Translations under genes and position numbers: made by a program
Shown: positions 1 through 5,926 of the stretch, piece by piece
How positions within the stretch are numbered: the stretch's first letter is position 1
Layout of the letters: each line of letters opens with the position of its first letter
Assembly (NCBI GenBank): GCA_900314165.1
Contig: OMUE01000032.1
Location: forward strand, 1 to 11,398
DNA length: 11,398 bases
Origin: an uncultured Acidaminococcus sp.
Lineage (GTDB): Bacteria > Bacillota_C > Negativicutes > Acidaminococcales > Acidaminococcaceae
Direction of reading: 5' to 3'
The notes under the pieces: generated by a model
Databases searched by the model: none
What the model was told of the DNA's origin: nothing
What the model saw: only the letters and a program-made list of their open reading frames with translations

Positions 1-25
1 GGCTTTGAACAAGGGCAACAATTGG

Positions 26-125
26 ATAAATCGTACCTGTAGGGGCAGCAGGCCCGGCTGCCCGCCAAATCAGAAGTTGACCATGTGTTCTGCGGGGCGC
101 CGGGCCTGCGCCCCCTACGGTTTAT
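26..125. repeat. MITE/REP-like imperfect inverted repeat, GC-rich
   Basis: The left arm (about 26-64) reads ATAAA, then GTAGGGGC, then AGGCCCGG. The right arm (about 92-125), reverse-complemented, gives ATAAA, then GTAGGGGGC, then AGGCCCGG, so the two arms pair over roughly 30 positions with a few mismatches. About 27 bp separate them. Short palindromic elements starting with GTAGGGGC-like ends are, from memory, common between genes in gut Firmicutes; that link is an inference. There is no ORF inside, so any mobility would have to come from elsewhere. Confidence 0.55.
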
Positions 126-134
126 GCTGTTTAA

Positions 135-156
135 AAATCAATTTGAAAATTGATTT
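135..156. repeat. Perfect AT-rich inverted repeat, 10-bp arms
   Basis: AAATCAATTT at 135-144 and AAATTGATTT at 147-156 are exact reverse complements with a GA spacer. No T-run follows, so it is not a clear terminator. It could be a protein-binding palindrome or the remnant of an upstream gene's hairpin; the function is unknown. Confidence 0.5.
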
Positions 157-163
157 CTATCGG

Positions 164-184
164 CTGCTGACCGTTGACAGCTGA
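164..184. repeat. Degenerate heptanucleotide tandem repeat (3 units)
   Basis: Three consecutive 7-mers, CTGCTGA, CCGTTGA and CAGCTGA, share the pattern C-N-N-N-T-G-A. They are preceded by TTCTATCGG (155-163). A matching block, TTCCATCGG followed by CTAGTGA-type heptads, occurs at 3074-3110 in the other promoter region, which is what makes this degenerate array credible. Confidence 0.4.
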
Positions 185-185
185 C

Positions 186-231
186 AAAATGGAGGGGTGT
201 TGTACTTTTTGTGCAAAACCCCTCCATTTTT
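186..231 (+). terminator. Strong intrinsic terminator, probably bidirectional
   Basis: TGGAGGGGT (190-198) pairs with ACCCCTCCA (218-226), and the flanking AAAA (186-189) pairs with TTTT (227-230). The inner segment TTGTAC/GTGCAA (200-205, 211-216) extends the stem with one G-U pair. A T-run follows on the plus strand and, because of the A-run on the left, on the minus strand as well. It would end transcription from an upstream gene outside the window and insulate the promoter that follows. Confidence 0.8.
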
Positions 232-237
232 CTCAAC

Positions 238-282
238 CCTGTACTTTAGTACAGTGCGGAAATCTCCTGCTTCCGGTATACT
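238..282 (+). promoter_or_regulatory. Promoter with palindromic operator for the nucleoside hydrolase/5'-nucleotidase operon
   Basis: The palindrome CTGTACTTTAGTACAG (239-254) has perfect 7-bp arms around a TT centre. A TATACT -10 box lies at 277-282, 22 bp downstream. The -35 position (about 254-259, GTGCGG) does not resemble TTGACA, so the palindrome would be centred near -42, the usual place for a class II CRP/FNR-type activator. The same 21 bp (238-258) recur at 3156-3176 with an identical distance to the -10 box. The predicted start near 289 leaves a leader of only about 14 nt, which is unusually short. A repressor role is the alternative; the binding protein is not identified. Confidence 0.6.
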
Positions 283-302
283 GGAGACAGGAGGTGAAGA
301 CA

Positions 303-1403
303 ATGAAGATACAGAATGATTTCAGAAAATTCTTTCGTATTGTGGGGATCCTGGCGCTTGCGGTCCTGGCCCCTTTGGGGCGGGGGCTGGCGGCTGAGAA
401 GGAAAAGGTGATCCTGGATACGGATATGGTGGAACTGCTGGATGACGGGGTGGCCATGATGATGCTGGCCCAGGCCCCCAACATCCAGTTGGAAGGGGTG
501 ACCATCGTCTTTGGGAACACCTGGGTGGAAACCGGGACCGCAGCGGCCATCCGTCAGTTGGAAGGGATGGGACGGAAGGATATCCCGGTGTTTATGGGGG
601 TGAATGAACCCACCCGGAAAGACCGGTTTGCCCATATGGCGGAAGAAAAACGCCTGTACGGACAGAATTTCGACAGCCATAAAGGAGCCGCCGGCTATCC
701 CCGTCCGGCTTCCTGGCAGCAGGTATACCGGGAACGGTACCACCGGGAACCGGAACTGCAGCCCCGGAAGGAGGCGGCAGCCGATTTCATTGTCCGGACC
801 ATCCGGAAGAATCCTGGAGAGGTGACCCTGGTGGCCATTGGAAGTGGAGCCAACCTGGCGGCAGCCCTGGACCGGGATCCGTCCATTGCCGGAAAGGTGA
901 AACGGGTGGTGTACATGGCCGGAGCCTTCATGGTGGAAGGCAATGTGATGCCCCACGGAGAATTCAATGTATGGATCGATCCGGAATCGGCCCGGAAAGT
1001 GTACCGGGCACCCTGGACGGAACAGGTGTTCCTGCCGCTGGATGTATGCAATACGGCCAAACTGAGCCGGCAGGAATATCAGGTGCTTACGGGGAAAATC
1101 ACCCAGCCCTGGGCCCGTGCCATGTGGAAGGATTACTGGGCAGGGCCTCTGTTCCAGCAGGATCCGGGCTTTTCCAGCTATATCTGGGATGTGCTGGCCG
1201 CTGCCGTGGTCATCGATCCCCTGGTGATCACCCGGGAAGAAACCCTGCCGGTGGATGTGAATGACCAGTACGGACCGGGCTATGGAGATACGCTGGCTTA
1301 CCGGGGCTTTGGACCGGAAGGTACCCAGAAGGCCCGGATCGTCTTTGCCGTGGATCAGGACCGGCTGTGGCCCATGGTGGAAAAAGTCTTTGACCGGCTG
1401 TAA
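303..1403 (+). CDS. Exported nucleoside hydrolase (IunH/Rih family)
   Basis: This 366-residue protein should cleave the N-glycosidic bond of ribonucleosides, releasing base and ribose. A Sec-type signal peptide covers roughly residues 1-32 (hydrophobic core after FRKFFR, ending in an AA-type cleavage site), so it acts outside the cytoplasm. Family marks are the N-terminal metal site DTDMVELLDDG (D39, D41, D47, D48), the central HGEFNVWIDPESA (E220, N222) and the C-terminal PLDV (D247), matching the calcium- and ribose-binding residues of the family. The first motif differs from the usual DTDPGxDD, with two extra residues before the DD pair. The chosen ATG at 303 has AGGAGGT seven bases upstream; an in-frame ATG at 174 lies before the promoter and terminator and is rejected. 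The 5'-nucleotidase gene follows 18 bp later, suggesting sequential breakdown of extracellular nucleotides. Family assignment is firm; substrate preference (purine or pyrimidine) is open. Confidence 0.9.
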   Translation: MKIQNDFRKFFRIVGILALAVLAPLGRGLAAEKEKVILDTDMVELLDDGVAMMMLAQAPNIQLEGVTIVFGNTWVETGTAAAIRQLEGMGRKDIPVFMGVNEPTRKDRFAHMAEEKRLYGQNFDSHKGAAGYPRPASWQQVYRERYHREPELQPRKEAAADFIVRTIRKNPGEVTLVAIGSGANLAAALDRDPSIAGKVKRVVYMAGAFMVEGNVMPHGEFNVWIDPESARKVYRAPWTEQVFLPLDVCNTAKLSRQEYQVLTGKITQPWARAMWKDYWAGPLFQQDPGFSSYIWDVLAAAVVIDPLVITREETLPVDVNDQYGPGYGDTLAYRGFGPEGTQKARIVFAVDQDRLWPMVEKVFDRL

Positions 1404-1421
1404 AAAAGAGAGGAGAAAACC

Positions 1422-3020
1422 ATGCTCAACCGCAAGAAATTCCTGCGGGCCGGCGCTTCTGCCGCCCTCTTTGCCCTTCTGCTGCCTCTCCAGGCCTGGG
1501 CCCAGGTGGTGATACTCCACACCAACGACATCCATTGCGGGGTGGACAGGAACCTGACCCTGGCCCGGGTGGCGGCTTATAAAAAGAAACAGAAAGCCCT
1601 GAATCCCCAGACCCTGCTCCTGGACGCCGGAGATGCCATCCAGGGGGAACCCCTGGGGAAACTCACCGACGGACGGGCCATGGTCCGGATCCTGAATGGG
1701 GCGGGCTATGATTTTGCCATTCCCGGCAACCATGAATTCGATTACGGCATGGACAACTTCCTGTCCCTGGCCAAAAAACTGGACTGCGGGTACACCAGCT
1801 GCAACTTCGTCCGGCTGGATACCGGGAAACCCGTCCTGGCCCCCTACCGGATCTTTCCCTTCAAAGAACGGAAGGTGGCGCTTATCGGGGTCACCACCCC
1901 CGGTACCCTGGTGTCGTCCACGCCCCGGTTCTTCCAGGACGAAAAAGGCCATTTTATCTATGGATTCTGTGAGGACAAAGCAGGGGTGAAGCTTTACAGA
2001 CAGGTCCAGGATACGGTGGAGGAAGCACGGGAACAAGGGGCGGATACGGTGATCCTGGTGGCGCATCTGGGCAGTGACGGTTCCATCCCCGTATGGAGCA
2101 GCCGGGCACTCCTGGCCCATGTAACCGGCGTGGACGGGCTCATCGACGGCCATTCTCACGAACAGTACGAAGTGTTCTATCCGGACCGGAACGGGAAAAT
2201 GATCCCGGTGGCCCAAACCGGCACCAAACTCCAAAGCCTGGGGCGTATGGTCATCGAAGATGACGGTACCATCCGGGGCGAACTGGTCCGGGAGCTGATG
2301 GAGCCGGATCCCCAGGTGGAGAAACTGGTCCGGAAAGAAATGGCCAAAGTGGACCGGGCCCTGTCCCAGAAGGTGGGAGAATCCTCTGTGGAACTGGTGG
2401 ATTCCCTGGAGGGCCAGCGGGCCGTGCGCCAGAAGGAAACCAATCTGGGGGATTTTGCCGCAGATGCTTTCCGGACCTGTTTCAAGGCGGATGCGGCCCT
2501 GATCAACGGGGGCTCCTTCCGGTCCGGTCTGCCCCGGGGCGCCTGGACCCGGAAGACCCTTCTGACCCTGTTCCCCTTTGGGAACCAGGCGGTGCTTCGG
2601 AGTATTTCCGGCCAGCAGCTGCTGGATGCCCTGGAACTGAGCGTATCCCATGCGCCGGAAGAAAACGGCGGGTTCCTCCAGGTATCCGGGCTGACCTTTG
2701 TCTACGATCCGGCCATCCCCTCACCGGTGAAACTGGATGACCAGGGAAATTTCGCCCGGGTGGAAGGGGAACGGAGGGTCCGCCAGGTGATGATCGGCGG
2801 CAAACCCCTGGATCCGGCGGAAGACTATCTGGTGGCCGGGACCAGCTACATCCTCAGCGACGGGGGCAACGGCTATACCATGTTCCGGGACACCACCCTG
2901 GTAGCGGAACCGGGCCTGTCCGACGTGGACATCCTGGCTGATTACGTCCAGAAACAGGGCGTCAGCGAGGCCTATCGGAAGCCGGAAGGGCAGGGGAGGA
3001 TCCGGATAGACAGGAAATAA
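1422..3020 (+). CDS. Exported 5'-nucleotidase / cyclic phosphodiesterase, UshA family
   Basis: The 532-residue protein has the two-domain layout of the family. The N-terminal metallophosphatase carries HTNDIHCG (D36, H38), LDAGD (D71), GNHEFDYG (N103, H104), VAHLGSD (H215) and DGHSHE (H244, H246), the full two-metal site. The C-terminal nucleotide-binding domain shows NLGDFAADAF, INGGSFRSG (N362, R367), LFPFGNQ and the SGLTFVYD/NGYTMF segments. It should remove phosphate from nucleotides outside the cytoplasm and may also act on 2',3'-cyclic or sugar nucleotides. Residues 1-27 form a signal peptide ending AWA; its NRKKFLR start resembles a twin-arginine signal with one arginine changed to lysine. 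The ATG at 1422 has an AGGAG site nine bases upstream. The gene lies 18 bp after the nucleoside hydrolase gene and is followed by a hairpin terminator, so it closes the operon. The cellular role is phosphate, nucleobase or ribose scavenging. Confidence 0.93.
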   Translation: MLNRKKFLRAGASAALFALLLPLQAWAQVVILHTNDIHCGVDRNLTLARVAAYKKKQKALNPQTLLLDAGDAIQGEPLGKLTDGRAMVRILNGAGYDFAIPGNHEFDYGMDNFLSLAKKLDCGYTSCNFVRLDTGKPVLAPYRIFPFKERKVALIGVTTPGTLVSSTPRFFQDEKGHFIYGFCEDKAGVKLYRQVQDTVEEAREQGADTVILVAHLGSDGSIPVWSSRALLAHVTGVDGLIDGHSHEQYEVFYPDRNGKMIPVAQTGTKLQSLGRMVIEDDGTIRGELVRELMEPDPQVEKLVRKEMAKVDRALSQKVGESSVELVDSLEGQRAVRQKETNLGDFAADAFRTCFKADAALINGGSFRSGLPRGAWTRKTLLTLFPFGNQAVLRSISGQQLLDALELSVSHAPEENGGFLQVSGLTFVYDPAIPSPVKLDDQGNFARVEGERRVRQVMIGGKPLDPAEDYLVAGTSYILSDGGNGYTMFRDTTLVAEPGLSDVDILADYVQKQGVSEAYRKPEGQGRIRIDRK

Positions 3021-3053
3021 GGCGCTGTGAAAAAATCATCCCCAGCGCCTTTA
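3021..3053 (+). terminator. Hairpin terminator after the 5'-nucleotidase gene
   Basis: GGCGCTG (3021-3027), directly after the TAA stop, pairs with CAGCGCC (3043-3049) over a 15-base loop, followed by TTTAT. The T-run is short, so it may be leaky; a much stronger terminator lies at 3112-3148. Confidence 0.6.
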
Positions 3054-3082
3054 TCTCGCTAGCGTCAGCTGGCTTCCATCGG

Positions 3083-3110
3083 CTAGTGACTAGAGACTAG
3101 TGACTAGTGA
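3083..3110. repeat. Heptanucleotide tandem repeat, four units of CTAGWGA
   Basis: CTAGTGA, CTAGAGA, CTAGTGA and CTAGTGA stand head to tail without gaps. The array follows TTCCATCGG (3074-3082) and runs straight into the terminator hairpin at 3112. A more degenerate array in the same context lies at 164-184. This looks like a lineage-specific short repeat family; copy number may vary between strains. Confidence 0.75.
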
Positions 3111-3111
3111 C

Positions 3112-3148
3112 GGGGTGTGAAAAAGCATTTTTTCACACCCCCTTTTTT
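3112..3148 (+). terminator. Strong intrinsic terminator insulating the lipoprotein promoter
   Basis: A perfect 13-bp stem, GGGGTGTGAAAAA (3112-3124) with TTTTTCACACCCC (3129-3141), closes a GCAT loop and is followed by six T residues (3143-3148). It backs up the weak terminator at 3021-3053 and sits eight bases before the shared operator sequence. Confidence 0.88.
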
Positions 3149-3155
3149 ACCAAAA

Positions 3156-3200
3156 CCTGTACTTTAGTACAGTGCGTTTCTTCTGAAAATTCTGTACAAT
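3156..3200 (+). promoter_or_regulatory. Promoter with palindromic operator for the lipoprotein (and possibly ydj) operon
   Basis: CTGTACTTTAGTACAG (3157-3172) is identical to the site at 239-254, and the identity covers 21 bp (3156-3176). A TACAAT -10 box lies at 3195-3200, again exactly 22 bp after the palindrome, while the -35 position (GTGCGT) is poor. Transcription would start near 3207, leaving a 40-nt leader with an AAAGGAG ribosome site. The half-site layout TGTAC-N4-GTACA has the 5-4-5 geometry of FNR-type sites, though the half-site sequence differs from FNR and CRP consensus. The regulator gene is not in the window. Confidence 0.65.
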
Positions 3201-3246
3201 AAAAGCAGAAAGAGGACGAACGGATATCTGGAGAAAGGAGCACATG

Positions 3247-4275
3247 ATGAGAAAGACATGGAAACAAATTCTGTTGGGAGCATTGACCCTGTGTGTCCTG
3301 GCATCCGGCTGCGGTGGGGGAAAAGGGGGCGGGGGAACCCCTGAAGACCCCAACGCCGACCTGCCGGTGCGGAAGAAAATCAGCACCCCGGTGGCATCCA
3401 GTTTTAAAGTAGACGGCCGGACGGTGAACATCTATGAATATACCGGGCTGACCTTCAAGGACCAGATCCTGTGGACGGACACCCTGGCGGTGGACGGGGA
3501 CCGGATTTACTTCTTCGGCTTCGACACCAAGGACGAAACATACCGGACCAAACTCCGGTCTGTCAGTTTCAAGGATGAGACGCTCAGTGACCTGAAGGTG
3601 CTGGATGAACGGGCCTACTGGCGGGACAAACTGGTGGTATCCAACGGAACTGTCTATGACTGGCACAAACAAGGGGATTATCAAAGTCGTGAAAAGAAAA
3701 ATGAAGCTTCCTATTGGCATTATTACGACGGAAAGACCATGGTGCCCACCGATTTCACCGGCACGACTCTGATTCCCATCGATCAGGGGAAGGATGTGGT
3801 CTTTACCCAAAAACGGGACTACTGGACCGGGACCCTGGACAAAGGGACCCTTACCAAGGGGAAGGAACTCCTTACCGCAGAGTCGATCAGGAAGGCTGGG
3901 CTGAACATCAAGAAACAATGGGCGGACAAGGACGGATTATACCTGATGGGGTATATGAAAAACGACAAGGGTGAAAATCAAAATGTGGTCCGGCAGTACA
4001 GTCTGCAGGACGGACAGCTGATCCAGTCCTTTGAGGGACCTCTTACCAAAGAAGGCCGTGGGTATGCGGTCACCGAGCACCGGGTGGTGCTGGGACAAGA
4101 AGGCGGCATCTACTGGATTTACCGCAAGAAGGATGGAAAGTTGTTGGGGAAATTCAAGACAGAACCCAAACTGACCATGGAAATCCTCACCCCCATGAAA
4201 AACGATTCCATCCTGATCTACCGCCGGATCAGCCGGGAGAAAGGCGAAGCCAAACTGTACCGGATGGATCTGTAG
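3247..4275 (+). CDS. Putative lipoprotein, beta-propeller-like, function unknown
   Basis: This protein of 342 residues starts with a positively charged stretch, a hydrophobic core and VLASGC, a lipobox in which C22 would be lipid-modified; a glycine-rich spacer follows, so it should be anchored to a membrane outside the cytoplasm. The rest is mostly short beta-strand segments, each with a hydrophobic or aromatic strand then a polar turn, such as VDGDRIYFFGF, DGLYLMGYM, GGIYWIYRKKDG and ILIYRR, ending KLYRMDL. This rhythm suggests a beta-propeller, but no catalytic motif is seen and I do not recognise the family. Two ATG codons overlap (3244 and 3247). AAAGGAG ends at 3240, so 3247 has the better six-base spacing, but 3244 is possible. 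It is the first gene after the operator-bearing promoter, and the ydjI-like gene starts 190 bp downstream with no terminator between, so it may head one long operon. Confidence 0.8.
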   Translation: MRKTWKQILLGALTLCVLASGCGGGKGGGGTPEDPNADLPVRKKISTPVASSFKVDGRTVNIYEYTGLTFKDQILWTDTLAVDGDRIYFFGFDTKDETYRTKLRSVSFKDETLSDLKVLDERAYWRDKLVVSNGTVYDWHKQGDYQSREKKNEASYWHYYDGKTMVPTDFTGTTLIPIDQGKDVVFTQKRDYWTGTLDKGTLTKGKELLTAESIRKAGLNIKKQWADKDGLYLMGYMKNDKGENQNVVRQYSLQDGQLIQSFEGPLTKEGRGYAVTEHRVVLGQEGGIYWIYRKKDGKLLGKFKTEPKLTMEILTPMKNDSILIYRRISREKGEAKLYRMDL

Positions 4276-4298
4276 GGGAGAAAAGAGGGAAGAGTGCA

Positions 4299-4416
4299 GA
4301 GGGGGGGCGGCAGCCTGACAAGAAGTCAGACTCGGCCCAGGGGCCTTGAGATGTCAGACATCAGCTTTGTCCGGCATAGCAGAAGGTCCGGACAGCGAAG
4401 CATGTGTCCCCCCCAG
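4299..4416 (+). promoter_or_regulatory. Candidate structured RNA leader before the ydjI-like gene
   Basis: The 190-bp gap holds several nested inverted repeats. A G7 run (4301-4307) can pair with a C7 run (4408-4414) to close the region. Inside are CTGAC/GTCAG (4315-4319, 4325-4329), the near-perfect GATGTC-A-GACATC palindrome (4350-4362) and TGTCCGG/CCGGACA (4368-4374, 4388-4394). CTGACA (4315-4320) could instead pair with TGTCAG (4353-4358), giving two exclusive folds. No T-run follows, so it is not a simple terminator, and I see no good -35/-10 pair. It does not match a riboswitch I know; chance pairing in GC-rich DNA is possible. Confidence 0.35.
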
Positions 4417-4465
4417 GCAATCAGCAAGACGGCAAGATATGACCTGGAAGAAAGGAAGGTATACT

Positions 4466-5908
4466 ATGGGACTGATCAAAGCAGGGATGGGCGCTGTAGG
4501 CGGCGTGCTGGCCGATCAATGGAAAGAGTTTTTCTACTGCCAGATGGCACCGGACATCCTGATGATGAAAGGCCAGAAACGGACCGGGAGCCGGAGCTCC
4601 AACCAGGGCGACGACAACATCATCAGCAACGGATCCCGGATCGCTGTGAACAACGGCCAGTGCATGATGATCGTGGAAAACGGCAAGGTGGTGGATCTGT
4701 GTGCAGAACCGGGGGAATACACCTACGACAAAAGCACTGAACCTTCCATCTTCACCGGGGATCTGAAAGACAATGTGAAGGACATTTTCAAACAGCTGGG
4801 GAAACGGTTCACCTTCGGCGGGGATACCGGTAAGGATCAGCGGGTATACTATTTCAATACCAAGGAACTGATCGGGAACAAATACGGGACCCCCAGCGAA
4901 ATCCCCTTCAAGGTGAAGGATGATACCACTGGCCAGGTGCTGACCATCCGGCTCCGGTGCTTCGGGGAATACAGCTACCGGATCACGGACCCCATCCTGT
5001 TCTATACCCACGTGGCCGGGAACGATTTCGACGAATACCGCAGGGAAACCCTGGACAGCCAGATGAAAAGCGAACTGCTCATGGCCCTGGCACCGGCTTT
5101 TGCCCAGCTCAGCGCTCAGCGGATCGACTACACGGAAATCATGGCCCATACCTTTGAACTGGCGGAAGCCCTCAACGATGTCCTGAGCAAAAAATGGCGG
5201 GATCTCCGGGGCATTGAAATCGTTTCCTTCGGAATCAGCAATATCAAAGCCAATGAAGCGGATGAAGAAAAGATCCAGAAGGTCCAGATGAGCATGACCA
5301 TGGGCAGTGATCCCCGGATGGCCATGGGGGCCGTGGTGGATGCCACCGCCGATTCCATGAGGATAGCGGCAGGAAACCAGAACGCCGGAGCCGCCTTCGG
5401 GTTCATGGGCATGAATATGGCAGGGAATGCCGGGGCGAACATGTTCCAGGCCCTGGCAGGCCAGGCGGCGGCCCAGCAGCCGGCCCCACCGCCGGCAGGA
5501 GCACCACGTCAGCCCAGTGGGTTTGCCCCAGGAGCGGCGGCTCCCAATGGCTGGGACTGCAGCTGCGGCCAGAAGGGCAATACCGGGAAGTTCTGCATGG
5601 CCTGCGGCGCCAAAAAGCCGGAACCGGCAGGGACCTGGGACTGCGCCTGCGGCCACAAAGGGAATACCGGGAAGTTCTGTATGGAATGTGGCGCTCCCAA
5701 ACCGGAAACCCAGCCCCAGGGATGGACCTGTCCCGGCTGCGGCACGGTAAACCAGGGGAAATTCTGCATGAACTGCGGAGCCCAAAAACCGGAGGATGCG
5801 CCTTTGTACCGCTGTGACAAATGCGGCTGGCAGCCCCCCGATCCCCATCATCCCCCCAAATTCTGCCCTCAGTGCGGAGATCCCTTTGACGACAACGACA
5901 AGAGCTGA
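4466..5908 (+). CDS. ydjI: YdjI-like SPFH-domain protein with four C-terminal zinc ribbons
   Basis: The N-terminal part of this 480-residue protein closely follows B. subtilis YdjI and the 'virion core protein' branch of SPFH (band 7) proteins: LADQWKEFFYC, a KGQKR segment, IISNGSRIAV, NGQCMMIVENGKVV, AEPGEYTYD and STEPS. SPFH proteins form oligomeric scaffolds on membranes. About residues 20-290 make this domain; 290-363 is a flexible, Gly/Ala/Met- then Pro-rich linker. The C-terminus carries four zinc ribbons, with cysteines at 365/367/377/380, 393/395/405/408, 422/425/434/437 and 450/453/467/470. There is no signal peptide, so it is cytosolic or peripheral. The ATG at 4466 has AAGGAAGG six bases upstream; the frame is open upstream to an ATG at 4346, but that stretch lacks a ribosome site and falls in the structured gap. 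The ydjG-like gene follows 18 bp later. In B. subtilis this protein helps tie PspA to the membrane; transfer of that role here is inference. Confidence 0.88.
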   Translation: MGLIKAGMGAVGGVLADQWKEFFYCQMAPDILMMKGQKRTGSRSSNQGDDNIISNGSRIAVNNGQCMMIVENGKVVDLCAEPGEYTYDKSTEPSIFTGDLKDNVKDIFKQLGKRFTFGGDTGKDQRVYYFNTKELIGNKYGTPSEIPFKVKDDTTGQVLTIRLRCFGEYSYRITDPILFYTHVAGNDFDEYRRETLDSQMKSELLMALAPAFAQLSAQRIDYTEIMAHTFELAEALNDVLSKKWRDLRGIEIVSFGISNIKANEADEEKIQKVQMSMTMGSDPRMAMGAVVDATADSMRIAAGNQNAGAAFGFMGMNMAGNAGANMFQALAGQAAAQQPAPPPAGAPRQPSGFAPGAAAPNGWDCSCGQKGNTGKFCMACGAKKPEPAGTWDCACGHKGNTGKFCMECGAPKPETQPQGWTCPGCGTVNQGKFCMNCGAQKPEDAPLYRCDKCGWQPPDPHHPPKFCPQCGDPFDDNDKS

Positions 5909-5926
5909 AACAGGAGGTGAGTGAAA

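Larger units (their letters stand above)
1..302. other. Non-coding leader region upstream of the nucleoside hydrolase operon
   Basis: No convincing gene lies here. The stretch holds, in order, a GC-rich imperfect inverted repeat, an AT-rich perfect palindrome, degenerate heptanucleotide repeats, an intrinsic terminator, and an operator with a -10 box; each is listed separately. A frame open from base 1 to the TAG at 40-42 could be the last 13 codons of an upstream gene, but it is too short to support and its stop lies inside the repeat. Confidence 0.7.

Noticed and set aside
1..42. C-terminal end of an upstream gene in frame 1
   Set aside because: Only 13 codons, and the stop is inside the inverted repeat; nothing supports this frame over the others.
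200..216. Second, weaker copy of the operator (TTGTAC-N5-GTGCAA) upstream of the first one
   Set aside because: It has one mismatch and a different spacer, and it is explained as the inner stem of the terminator hairpin.
174..302. N-terminal extension of the nucleoside hydrolase from an ATG at 174
   Set aside because: It would run through the terminator, operator and -10 box, lacks a ribosome site, and would bury the signal peptide; ATG 303 has AGGAGGT.
246..2651. Very long open frame on the minus strand across the nucleoside hydrolase and 5'-nucleotidase genes
   Set aside because: It mirrors two well-recognised plus-strand genes, crosses their junction and promoter, and its product is low-complexity (Gly/His/Pro/Gln-rich) with no known motif. 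GC-biased third codon positions produce such shadows.
3083..3110. CRISPR-like array
   Set aside because: The units are 7 bp with no spacers and there are no cas genes.
4346..4465. 40-residue N-terminal extension of the SPFH protein
   Set aside because: No ribosome site at 4346, and the homologous N-terminus (MGLIKAG...LADQWKEFF) starts at 4466 with a good ribosome site.
4436..4465. Internal promoter just before the SPFH gene (TATACT at 4460-4465)
   Set aside because: The hexamer overlaps the ribosome site and touches the start codon, so it could not serve this gene.
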